Part shown: positions 9,761 through 18,360 of the stretch, one piece after another
Position numbering within the stretch: position 1 is the stretch's first letter
Layout of the letters: every line of letters begins with the position of its first letter
Assembly (NCBI GenBank): GCA_027604505.1
Contig: JADIIX010000260.1
Location: 1-18,360 of the forward strand
Length of the DNA stretch: 18,360 bases
From: Gonapodya sp. JEL0774
Lineage: Eukaryota; Monoblepharomycota; Monoblepharidomycetes; Monoblepharidales; Gonapodyaceae
Direction: 5' to 3'
Notes under the pieces: generated by a model
Told to the model about the DNA's origin: nothing
The model's input: the letters and a program-made list of their open reading frames with translations, nothing else
Databases searched by the model: none
Position numbers and translations under genes: made by a program

Positions 9761-10880
9761 ATGTCCTTGTTAAGGTCGGCCGCATTCATGATGCGCTGCA
9801 TGAACAGCAATACTCAACGTCTGGAACCTGGATGGCGTCGTGGACCAACTTTTGCTACCTCGCCGCTTGTCCGCTTCCCGCGAGCGAAGCGCTCAAGGGT
9901 GTTTCGCGAGGAGATTGTCGGTGAATCGCAGGAATCTCCAGCGTCGGAAACACTCGATCCGTCCCTGTACGCTCAATTCGGAATAGAACGGACGAACGGA
10001 TCACCGTCTTTGAAACGTATTCCATCGGACAGAGACTTGGAGCACTATCTTGATCCTAGGGCGCACGAAGAGAATCCTGATGACGAGTGGTATATCGATA
10101 AAACCGTCCAGGATGGGAGAACGAGTGGACAAGACAGAGTACCCCACAAGAGTTTTGACTCGGAACGGGACACAGCTGAAGGAGCCTCTCGAGAGGCATT
10201 CGTTCCGTTATATCTTCGAAATCTGCCCGAATCGACTCAAAGAGAGCTTGGCATTGACCCGAGCGCCTCCAGAAGTGATTCTTCGCCTGTCACTTTACCT
10301 GAGAACCTACCCGAAACTCTCGCCTCCGCCGTGGATCATCTCTCATCTCATCCTTCGCTCTCCTCTCCACTGGTGGTTCTTGACGTGCGCTCTAAATGTG
10401 ACTGGACAGACTACATGATTGTCGCCGAATCAAGTTCCGCCAGGGGTTTGTACACAATGGCAAGCGAGATTCGGACCATGGTGAGAACCATCTCTGAGCA
10501 ATATAAGTTTATTGTGAAATGATTTTCTCTCGTTGGTCACTGTCTATCTCCGTCAGCTTAAGACTGCGGACCCGTCCTCCGTACCACCCCCCATCGAAGG
10601 CCTCCCATCTACACCCCGCCGCGTCTCCAAGAAACCCACACCTGCAACCTCCCCTTTGACGCCAGATCTTCCATGGCTCTTAATTGATACCGCTCCGCTC
10701 GCTGTGTTTCACTTCATGTCTCCAGGTGCACGCCGGTTTTACGATGTGGAGAGCATGTGGGGACGGTCGCCTGAAGACCCAATTGAGGAATTTTTCACTA
10801 AAGATGATGATGATGAAGTGGAAGAAGCTTGGGGAAGATGGCGAGGACTCGTCCAGCAGTCCGAAACCGGACGAGGTTGA
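9761..10880 (+). CDS. Mitochondrial ribosome-silencing/assembly factor, RsfS (MALSU1) family
   Basis: RsfS-family proteins bind uL14 on the large ribosomal subunit and block or time joining with the small subunit; eukaryotic members act in mitochondria. Exons 9761-10480 and 10557-10880 with a 76-nt intron (GTGAGA...CGTCAG) encode about 347 residues. The conserved domain is C-terminal: PLVVLDVRSKCDWTDYMIVA, then SARGLYTMASEIRTM before the intron, and after it PWLLIDTAPLAVFHF and GARRFYDVESMWGR, the typical RsfS end. The start MSLLRSAAFMMRCMNSN is Arg/Ser-rich and acid-free, like a mitochondrial presequence, so I prefer ATG 9761; ATG 9695 would add 22 residues and leave only 24 bp to the TRM11 start. 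About 180 residues between presequence and domain are polar and probably disordered. An acidic tail with four Asp codons (10803-10814) follows the domain. There is no long Atp25-type C-terminal extension. Confidence 0.88.
10481..10556 (+). other. Intron of the RsfS-like gene
   Basis: Donor GTGAGA and acceptor CTCCGTCAG, 76 nt, phase 0. Reading through reaches a stop (TGA at 10530-10532), so splicing is needed to join the two halves of the RsfS domain. Confidence 0.8.
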
Positions 10881-11020
10881 TGCGCAGAAATGTCTGTTCT
10901 CTCCAGAAAGTGTCCTTTCTGAAAGAACTCTCTGCAAACGAGCATGTATTATTCACATCAAAGTCCTAGTCTAAACAGTAATAAGCCACTTCGCTACTCT
11001 CCAATCTCTCCCACACGGGA

Positions 11021-11323
11021 TTACAGGTGTGTCGTGTACAATAACCTTCCCCAAGCACAATTGATTAAAAGGTAGGTGGTGAAAAGTAGAGTAATGCCCA
11101 GACCCGCCACATTGCGCTCCAGCGCGCGTACGTCCGACCCATCAGGGGTGTGATTTTCTAGATTTTGAATGTGACAACAACGAAAAAGAAGCATCATCCG
11201 GCTTGCCGAGTGTCCAAAAAGGGGAAGCTTGATGAAAAACCGTAAACAACCGTAGAAAAGCAGAAACGAGATATAAACGATGGCTGCGCAAACACAGCAA
11301 GGGCCAAAAGATCCAAAGTCCAT
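11021..11323 (-). CDS. Possible small two-helix membrane protein, 100 residues, unknown
   Basis: I do not recognise this protein. The open frame from ATG 11323 to TAA at 11021 has two hydrophobic segments of membrane-spanning length, about residues 10-31 (AAIVYISFLLFYGCLRFFI) and 71-90 (VAGLGITLLFTTYLLINC), separated by a polar loop with several Cys and His residues. That layout is more regular than expected of a chance frame. It lies convergent to the RsfS-like gene (stop at 10880) and 153 bp downstream of the stop of the PP1-docking gene on the same strand, so it could alternatively be 3' UTR sequence of that gene. A sequence TATACC lies about 50 bp upstream of the ATG. No splice evidence, no family match from memory. 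Confidence 0.4.
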   Translation of the reverse strand: MDFGSFGPCCVCAAIVYISFLLFYGCLRFFIKLPLFGHSASRMMLLFRCCHIQNLENHTPDGSDVRALERNVAGLGITLLFTTYLLINCAWGRLLYTTHL

Positions 11324-11476
11324 CCAGTGTTTTTATGTTTTCAAAAGCAAAGTCTCGACGAGGCAATGGTGGGTATAGAGTGATGCCTGCCGGTGAGGTC
11401 CGTGTCCTATGTCCTATGTGCTACGCGGAGGGTCCCTGCCCTCCACAATTTTACAACAAAAAAGAAGTGTTCGTAA

Positions 11477-12839
11477 TCACATTCCATTCCAATTGCTCCA
11501 CCTGCCCCACTCCGCCTGCGCGCCCGAGTATCCGCGATGAGCGTACATTGGAGGCTGGTGCGTGGCGATGGACTGCGGTGGGGAATAGTAATGGCGGTCC
11601 TCATATTCAGAATCGAAACCCCAGTGGCCCGCCACGGGGTCCGGTACGCGGGCGTCCGTGTAGAAGGCGGGCAAATTTGCATTTTGGTGGACAGGATAAC
11701 ATGCAGGACCATCATACGCATCCCAAGAACGTGGAGGGTTACTGTAATCCGTCGAGCAATCGTCCATACTGAAAACAGGCGCGGAAAGGTTCCAGACATG
11801 GCCTTTGCCGACTTTGCTAACGGGATTCGAGTGCGGGGGAACAGGCGAATCCTGACAAGGCAAGTCCGATAACCCATTGCGAGGAGCATGCAAACCCGAA
11901 AAATGGGAGAGCTGCGATTCCGACTTCCATTGGTGAACTTGACGAGCCGGAAGCATGGTCTGCTGTGGCATCCTCTGATCCATCATGGGGCGCAAATTGT
12001 ACGGAAGCGCGGTTGTAGGGCGTGGGGCTGGCCTGGGAAGGCGGGAACCAGTAAGCCGCGCGTGGATGTGGAACGGGTCAATCCCAGCAGGTTGCCTGAG
12101 CGGGGGGAGCGGCTGACGGCCCATAGGAAGTTCGGATTGGAAGCCAGGGGGGGAGCGAGGAGGGGTTGGAATGCGGCAAGGAGTTTGGTCTTCGAGATAG
12201 GGCCCAACGGACCACCTGAGGAAATCACATGGAAATCGTTCAGTTGGCATGGTCAAGCTTAAAAAACGCGCAAAAATCTACTTACGCCCAGTTCGCCCAT
12301 CCAACTTTGAGTCTCCTCTCCATCCTCATGGCTTCTCTGGCCTCCTCCCAAGTCTCTTCGTCCAAACCCTTCAGCCTCCTTACTTCCTCCAAATCCTCAG
12401 CAGTCGGCGCGGGCACAAAGGGAGAACGGTCATACTCCGTCGATGGCTCAACGACGTACGTCGAAGTGGTGGAAGGCATGGAGAAAGATACGGCCCGACG
12501 GGCAGTGCGGTCGCCTCGTACTGGGGGACAACCAGAGGACGCAGACGAGGAGACTGAAGACGATGAGGACAGTGACTCGTCTGAAGGGGTCGGAGAAGGA
12601 GTGCTGGAACGCGACCTCGAGCGAAGGATGGAGGTCGGAGGTGAACATGGTTTGCTGTCGACAGGTGTAACGGGTCGGGACACCGGCACCATGGCATCGT
12701 CATCCTCACTACTTCGGAGAGACGAGCATTCCGAGTCCGCAAATGAGTCATAGTGCTTAAAGTCCTCGAACTCCGACCTCTCAGTGCCAAACTTCACAAC
12801 ATGAAGTTCAGCCGCGACCATGTCTGAAAGTGTTCCCAA
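11477..12839 (-). CDS. Disordered protein with a protein phosphatase 1 (RVxF) docking motif
   Basis: I cannot name the family. Exons 12839-12286 and 12215-11477 are joined over a 70-nt intron (GTAAGT...TTTCCTCAG) to give about 430 residues. The N-terminal half is Ser- and acid-rich and holds RRAVSF (residues 114-119, around 12483-12500), which fits the [RK]-x-[VI]-x-F pattern used to bind PP1 catalytic subunits (Glc7 in yeast), followed 15 residues later by EYDRSP and then a probable helix LEEVRRLKGLDEETWEEAR. The second exon is Pro/Tyr/His-rich with no globular motif and ends WSNWNGM. A role as a PP1 regulatory or targeting subunit is inference from a short motif. The start is either ATG 12839, or ATG 12821 if the leader intron at 12824-12893 is spliced; both are in frame. 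Confidence 0.68.
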
Positions 12840-12893
12840 ATCTAGAAGTGCAGGCAGAGCCGAGACAAAGCCGAAAGTGGGAGAATAACGTAC
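12824..12893 (-). other. Probable 5' intron of the PP1-docking gene
   Basis: A strong donor (GTACGT) and an acceptor (ACACTTTCAG) are 70 nt apart, the usual size in this window. Splicing removes ATG 12839 and leaves ATG 12821 as the first in-frame methionine. The exon before it (12894-13150) is itself preceded by a 51-nt intron candidate (13151-13201, GTGAGA...TCTTCACCAG). Confidence 0.5.
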
Positions 12894-13150
12894 AATTGTG
12901 TGTTGTGACGATGTGCGATGAGGGACGCTGGGATGTGCAATCTAAGCAGATGACGCGAAGGTGGGGTATGCCGTGGGCTCTAACAGGAATGATGCACCGG
13001 GGGACAGCGGCACATAAAGCAAGGTGGAGAAGTTCTACGAGATGTGTGTCCGTGCGGCCGGAGGAGCTGATTGCGAGGATGGGGCTCGATATTGTGGCCT
13101 TGGGGGGGTCTGAAGGGACGCAATACGACTTGAGGAACACGACACAAGCA
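12894..13150 (-). other. Leader exon with an 85-codon open frame and no in-frame ATG
   Basis: Between the two intron candidates the minus strand is open for about 85 codons in the frame that continues into the PP1-docking protein (for example CIIPVRAHGIPHLRVICLDC). No ATG exists in that frame back to a TGA in the upstream exon. The first minus-strand ATG (13014) opens a 12-codon upstream ORF in another frame. It may simply be a 5' leader, or hold an N-terminus started elsewhere. Confidence 0.35.
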
Positions 13151-13426
13151 CTGGTGAAGAGCAGAAAAACGCGCCCTTCACAAAGTTGTTTTTGTTCTCA
13201 CCTTCTTAGAACAGACGTGAGGGCGAGTGGGAGGGGCTGTCGACCGGGAGGCGGCAAATGTCAGCGCAATAGAACAGTGAGAACCAACGACACGAGCCAG
13301 TGGCAGAGAAAAACGAGCACAAAAGGCTTTGTATGACGAAAACGAACGCTAACAGTGGGCTAGAGCGTCATCCCTCCAGTTTGAAGTCTTCTCCGTCAAA
13401 AGTAGGATTGGCCCATCTCCCCGCTT

Positions 13427-13807
13427 TCACGGCCAGGCTGCAACGGAAATGAAGCATCCGGTATTCAACTTACCAAGAAAGGGCTTTCCAAAGTCCGGAC
13501 GACGCTTTCCTAGTGAGCAGCGAGGTCGTTGTGCACTTTGGGGTCGACAAACCAAGCCACCAAATGTTTTGGAAGCCACACTTAAAACCCCTTGCGACTC
13601 GAAAATGTGCAAAGAACTGGCGACCAATATTACAAGACGGCTCCCATCAATAGCAGGAGGCTTCAAAACTTGACGCAATTTTGCGTTAGTTAGAGCTCTC
13701 TTGTCTGGCAGAAGCCGTCGCTGTTTTTGATATTGTCTCTGCTTTCCGCCGTTTCTAATATAATACGGACAGAGCCCCTTTCTCTCCCTGAAATTCGCGT
13801 AGTCCAT
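13427..13807 (-). CDS. Weak open frame, 126 residues, basic, unknown
   Basis: An open frame starts at ATG 13807 (MDYANFRERKGLC) and stays open to 13427; its first 55 residues are strongly basic and Gln-rich. I recognise no family. Splice-like signals occur inside it: CTGCTCACTAG near 13450 on the transcript side and a GTAAGT...TTGCAG pair (36 nt, 13439-13474 region), after which a different frame reads AVKAGRWANPTFDGEDFKLEG and stops. It could be a small multi-exon gene that I cannot resolve, or chance. Confidence 0.2.
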   Translation of the reverse strand: MDYANFRERKGLCPYYIRNGGKQRQYQKQRRLLPDKRALTNAKLRQVLKPPAIDGSRLVILVASSLHIFESQGVLSVASKTFGGLVCRPQSAQRPRCSLGKRRPDFGKPFLGKLNTGCFISVAAWP

Positions 13808-14396
13808 ACAACAAGAAACACACTTTTTCGTTTAAGCGATTGAATGACTGGAAACTGATGTGGATTGCATGGGTTTGGAATGGAACAGCATCACGTCATC
13901 ATGACCCTGGCAAAACCCCAATCTCCCACACAAGACAAGTGAAAGGGCCTGGCTTTGTTACATCCTGGGCACTGGCTGATTCTTCTACAATGACCAGGAG
14001 CTATTATCTCAGCGATGTGAGGAGAGTTACTTCGGTGCCGACATGCATATAGTGCATCAGTAGTGTATTAGACCATGCAAAGAGCTGTCCATATGGAGTT
14101 TCCCCCAGGGAAATCTTCCCAAAAACATTGTGGCATTGCGGCTATGTGGGCCGTGGTTTGTCTTCGACGCTCAGTTCTTGGAACTCCAGGTGGCATTTGA
14201 CCTGCATTTGAATTTTTTCGCAGCTGTTTCATTGCATCGAATGCAAGTGTTAGAGCAATCTATTTTGTTGTTGGATCAAGTTGAAGAGAGCCTCGAATGC
14301 AGGTACTGAGTAAGTAAGTTCGCGAATTCGAGTGAGAAGCTTCTGAACTCGGGGAAGAGCGTTCAAAACTCTATTCACACAGCCTGAGCCGCCTAC
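13808..14396. other. Intergenic stretch downstream of AROM
   Basis: About 590 bp with no gene I can support; it should contain the AROM 3' UTR and polyadenylation region. Its only visible structure is a short inverted repeat (14232-14246) and a repeated TCGAATGCA at about 14238 and 14292. Confidence 0.5.
14232..14246. repeat. Short inverted repeat TTGCAT-cga-ATGCAA
   Basis: Perfect 6-bp arms with a 3-bp spacer in the AROM 3' flank. Too short for a terminator-like hairpin; it could be a protein-binding site or chance. Confidence 0.3.
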
Positions 14397-17300
14397 TCAT
14401 TCACGATACTCGTGATACACGGCCGCTTCGATACGCTTGACTGGCGCTTTCCTCCCAGTCCACCTTGCAAACTGCTCAAACCCTTGTTCGCAAAGTATTT
14501 CGATACCCTCCACCAGGCTAAAATTCCAACCCACTGCTATTGCCTCAGCAGATATAGCCTGCGTAAGCAAAGAAGTCCGGCGAGGCCTGTAAGCCATGTC
14601 AACAACCACACCCGAAGCACTAGGTTTCCGCGACGGAATCCCTGCAAGCGGGAGACCTTTGGCATCAACAGCGGCCACATGCTCTGAGAGAAGGGCGCCG
14701 TTTGCGACGGGTTTGAAAGGGTTGGGCTCTGAAAACAAGCCGGGGAAGTCCAAACCATTCTGAGCTTGGGCTGGGATGGTGCCAACGATCACAAATGTGG
14801 TTTCGCGAGCAGTGTCATCCGCATTCCTTAAGCTCTTCAAAGCATCTTTGAGATCGCGAATGACAGTCCCTCCAAATTCAGCAGCGAGGTGCTCGGCCTT
14901 GGCCAATGTTCTGTTCCATATCCGAATGTCTTCACATTCCATCTGCTTCAGAGCATAGCACGCTGCCCGGGACGTGCCCCCTCCGCCAATGACAACTCCT
15001 ACGGTACCAAGTCCACCAGCAGAAGACCCCAAACGTTTCCAAACACTTCGTCTAATCCCCAACCAGTCCGTATTGTCCCCGACTATGCGGTATCCCTTCT
15101 CACCATATTCCTCTCCGTACACTGCAACAAGGGTATTCACGGCGCCAATTCGCTTGGCCGCATCAGACAGCTCATCCACCACTCCATAACGGACGACATC
15201 CTCTTTTAGAGGAATTGTCACACTACCACCGCCGAATCTTCGAACGCGCGCATGTTCCTCGATGACAGCCTGCAATTCCGTCCAAGAGGTCGTTTCTGAA
15301 AGTTTGTAGGTGTAAGGTAATCCTAGTTCTTTGAACCCGGTGTTGTGAATTGTCGGCGACTGGGAGTGAGCAATAGGGGAACCAAAAAGGAAGAAATGCT
15401 TTTCGGGTAGAACTCCCAGCAAGTGTCGGAGTTGGTTTATTTGTGCAATCGAGAGCTGCCCGGGAGCGGCGGGGACTGGTAGGCGGAGGTGAGTCACTGG
15501 AGTGATGAACGTGTTGAGTGCCCTTGTTTCTTGACCGATAAGACCCATGTTGAGCGCGATAAGTGGCTTGAACGAAGGACCAGTGACGCGAATCACGAAA
15601 CGCTCGAGGGCGTGGTTATCTGTGCGATGCTTGGCCATGCCAATCAGTTTCAAAATATCGCCGTACTTCTCCAGAACTTTGTACTTTGCTGGGAACGTGA
15701 CTACTGGCTCACTGGATTTTGAATCTCGGAGAGCTTGCCCAGCAGCAAGGTTGCCCAGAGCTGGAGAGGCAACAGAGATATCGTCCCAAGACACTGTGCC
15801 GTTAAAGTCATGGAAGCTGAGGGCGAGCAGACATCGAGAATGCTCACGTAGATTCACAATATAAAAGTCAGACACCTACCTCGCAATAATTTTACTGTTT
15901 CCCTTCATCTGAATGACACTTTCCATCAACGCTTTCCGGGCAGGGTCGTCTTCTCCGACCACTTCCAGATCAACGAATTCGCAGCCCCACTTCAATGCCA
16001 TCTTCAATAGTTCAAACATACCCTCTACGTTCTCACCCGGGTACTTGCCACCCTGCCCCGTCGTACGAACAGTGAAGATGATGGGAAGATCCGTATTTCG
16101 GCGAAGGATAGCAACCTGCTCTCCGACAAATTCTGGTGTGTGATTGTCCAGTAAGTCCACGCGCAGCTCAACTGCGTCAGCACCGCGGGTCACTTCCTCG
16201 AGGGAGGGAATGGCTATTCGCACATCTCCAAAGGTCAGCGCAAGGAAGTAGGATGTGTTCGGAGGCAGCGGAACACCGCCGGGCAAAAGCTTGTCATTTG
16301 AGCCAGGTAATGTGAGGTGATGCGTCAACCGAAGGATAAGTTCCTTAGTGACATCCTCCCAGTAAGATTCATCCTCCAGGTCCACACTGACAACGCCACA
16401 TTTGCCCTTGACCACAACGAACTCAATGGTACTGCATTCACTGTACCACCCTTTCCTCCTGGTCCAAACATCTTTCATCTCTTCAGGAAAAGCTGGTCGA
16501 GTTTTGTCGCGGGATAAATAGTCAATCACATCCTCTATGTCACGAGTCAAGTGTAGCACGTGGCCCTTTCTGGATAAACCCAGCTTCTTGCCACACCATT
16601 CCTTCAGGGCTTCTCTACCGCCCTCGGTCTCAACGATGCCACCACCACACGCCAAAATGGCTCCACTAGGGTACTTATCCAAGGCGAACCTGAGAGTTTC
16701 GAGCTCCGCTTCCCGGAATCCTTCCCATCCCTTTTTCTCTATAAGTTCATGAATAGTCATGTCAATGCGCTGCTCCAGTAATGCATCCAAGTCTACAAAC
16801 AGCCGATGAAGTTTCTTGGCTGCGACGGATCCAAGTGTTGTTTTCCCAGCGCCTCTCATTCCAATCACGACAATGGTGGCGTTTGAGAGGTTAGTAGGCA
16901 ATCCAGAGACCAGAGCAGATGTACCAGCGTATGGGACAGCACTCAAAGCTGATGGACCATCCTTTGGCACGACAGCAGCCTCCTTCTTTGCACCAGACAC
17001 ATCTTCATCCTCTAGAGGAAGCATTTCATCGACTCCATCGATAACGACGCCAAGCTCCCGCTCAACTACATCCCACCAGTCAGGCCAAGTCTTTTCAACA
17101 CACCGCTTCTCTCCAATCACAGTCGAGAGTCCCTCGGTGAGGCCCATTGACAAAACCGACATGCTCATTGCTACTCTGTGATCATCATAGCATTTAACAG
17201 GCCCTTCAGGGGGATGGAGGCCTTCAGGCCCAGCACCGTGCACAGTGAGTCCCGTCGGCATCTCCGTGACCTTGACACCGAATCTCTTGAGCTGTTCACA

Positions 17301-18360
17301 CATGGCAGCGATTCTGTCACATTCCTTCACCCGTTGGTTGGCAATACCGACTATCGTTGTGTCACCAACCGCAACCGCCGCTACTGCACACAAGGTCAAG
17401 AAGGCATCTGTCATGGGCTCCATGTCAATAGTTCCAATACCTTTAAGTTGGCCGAAAGGTGGGCCCGTCACTGTCGTTGTTCGCTCCGTTTGTTCAACAA
17501 CACATCCAAATTTGGCAAGTACCTCTGTAGCAAAACGACTGTCTCCCTGAAGACTGCGTGATCCCATATTGGTCACAGTTACAGTAGTACCGGTGACAGC
17601 GGCGAACGCCAGCGGATATGTCGCCGAGCTCGCATCGGCCTCCACGGAATAGTTGGCGGGGTTTGTGTACGTCGAGCGTGGCACCCGGTAGCTCCGTCCA
17701 TCGGGCAGCCGCTCCACCTTGACCCCGAAATCCTCCATGATAGATAGCGTCATATCAATGTATGCTTGAGACACCACCTCTTCGCCGGTCAAAGTGAGCT
17801 CCACAGGGGTCTCTGCATATGGTGCAGCCATGAGGATTGCTGATACATACTGCGAAGAAATATTGGCTGACAGAGCGATTTTGCCTCCAGGGAAACCGGT
17901 TGGCTGAATCACCAGGGGTAAAGAACCCTTCTTCTCGGCAAACGCAATCTTGCACCCATTTGCATTCAGCGCATCCACAAGATCACCAATGGGCCTCTGC
18001 TTCATCCTCGGATTGCCAGTCAACGTCGTAGCCTGCCCTTTGTCACCGGCGTGACGCAAAGTCGGATGCGCGGAGTCGATCATTGCGGAGGTTGGCGGCC
18101 CCTCACCGACCTCTGCGCGTTTCGCTTTTGCTCGAATTTGCACATCCCCGTCATCTTCGGCACCAGATGACCCACTTTTGTCGTCGTCGTCGTCGCAGTC
18201 TCTTCGACTCTTAGCTCCTGCCAGCACTGCCACTGCTGTGAGAAACCTGCTGGCAGTTCCTGCATTTCCCAACCACACCTCGAGCTCAGGAGCCTTGATC
18301 ACACCTCCGTTTCCTTTCACAACCAATGCCCTCCCATCTTCTGCATGCTCGAACGTCGCT
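14397..18360 (-). CDS. ARO1: Pentafunctional AROM polypeptide, 5' part cut off by the window edge
   Basis: AROM carries out steps two to six of the shikimate pathway in the cytosol. The window holds the later four domains in standard order. EPSP synthase (from the edge to about 17050): GNAGTASRFLT, GNPRMKQRPIGDL, RVKECDRIAAM, DHRVAMSM. Shikimate kinase (about 16900-16390): Walker A GMRGAGKTT, CGGGIVE, and RDKTRPAF. Type I dehydroquinase (about 16290-15590): AVELRVDLLDN, the catalytic His in SFHDF, and the Schiff-base Lys in GDILKLIG. Shikimate dehydrogenase (to the stop at 14397): FGSPIAHSQSP, VTIPLKED with the catalytic Lys, NTDWLG with the catalytic Asp, and the NADP loop GGGGTSRAA. Exon 1 runs from the edge to 15880 and exon 2 is 15816-14397; the 63-nt intron splits the Ser codon of SFHDF. 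The dehydroquinate synthase domain and the start of EPSP synthase lie beyond 18360. All visible catalytic residues are intact. The EPSP synthase part carries an unusual acidic insertion. Confidence 0.97.
15817..15879 (-). other. AROM intron within the dehydroquinase active-site motif
   Basis: Donor GTAGGT and acceptor CGCCCTCAG, 63 nt. The upstream exon ends NSKIIA plus AG, and the downstream exon starts with C, forming Ser of SFHDF. Read-through gives an immediate TAG. Confidence 0.9.
18180..18194 (-). repeat. Five tandem GAC codons (Asp run) in the AROM EPSP synthase domain
   Basis: Perfect (GAC)5 on the minus strand encodes the DDDDD core of the acidic insertion. Trinucleotide slippage is a simple way such a run could have grown. 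Confidence 0.8.

Noticed and set aside
11335-11772. Plus-strand open frame with CPMCYAEGPCPP
   Set aside because: Looks zinc-finger-like at first, but the rest overlaps the well-supported minus-strand second exon of the PP1-docking gene and has no family pattern.
12830-13336. Plus-strand 168-codon open frame
   Set aside because: Opposite the leader of the PP1-docking gene, with no recognisable motif and random-looking composition.
6325-14396. tRNA, 5S rRNA or spliceosomal RNA genes in the gaps
   Set aside because: I looked for B-box-like sequences and familiar snRNA starts and saw none; an Infernal or tRNAscan run would be decisive.
1-18360. Mobile elements, CRISPR arrays or long repeats
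   Set aside because: No transposase, reverse transcriptase, terminal repeats or regularly spaced repeats were seen.

Overview
The window looks like nuclear DNA of a fungus. It carries a fused pentafunctional AROM (ARO1) gene, a Dicer-like RNAi gene, and genes cut by many short GT-AG introns, most of them 58-80 nt. The mitochondrial RsfS-type protein is a compact separate gene rather than the N-terminal part of a long Atp25-type protein as in many ascomycetes, so an early-diverging (for example chytrid-like) fungus is my guess; this is inference, not proof. No prokaryotic-type operon, CRISPR array, transposase, tRNA or rRNA was recognised.

Layout. Positions 1-6324 (minus): a Dicer-like endoribonuclease gene entering at its ATG (6324) and running off the left edge before the end of the second RNase III domain. 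I rebuilt 15 exons by hand, with the helicase, Dicer dimerisation, PAZ-region, RNase IIIa and first half of RNase IIIb domains in order. Positions 6325-7506: about 1.2 kb with no supportable gene. Positions 7507-9670 (minus): six-exon TRM11, the catalytic subunit for tRNA m2G10 formation. Positions 9761 (or 9695)-10880 (plus): a two-exon mitochondrial RsfS/MALSU1-type ribosome-silencing factor, divergent from TRM11 with at most 90 bp between start codons. Positions 11021-11323 (minus): a possible 100-residue two-helix membrane protein. Positions 11477-12839 (minus): a two-exon, mostly disordered protein with a protein phosphatase 1 (RVxF) docking motif and a long, apparently spliced 5' leader. 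Positions 13340-14396: mostly empty, with one weak minus-strand coding signal. Positions 14397-18360 (minus): the C-terminal part of AROM (rest of EPSP synthase, shikimate kinase, dehydroquinase, shikimate dehydrogenase), entering from the right edge and split by one intron.

The genes do not form one pathway. They cover RNA silencing, tRNA modification, mitochondrial translation control, probable PP1 regulation and aromatic amino acid synthesis. I did not find a convincing new multi-gene system. The points most worth a second look are the acidic Asp-rich insertion inside the EPSP synthase domain, two stop-free frame-preserving introns and a 10-nt microexon in the Dicer helicase, the PP1-docking protein with its ATG-less open leader exon, and the small membrane ORF.
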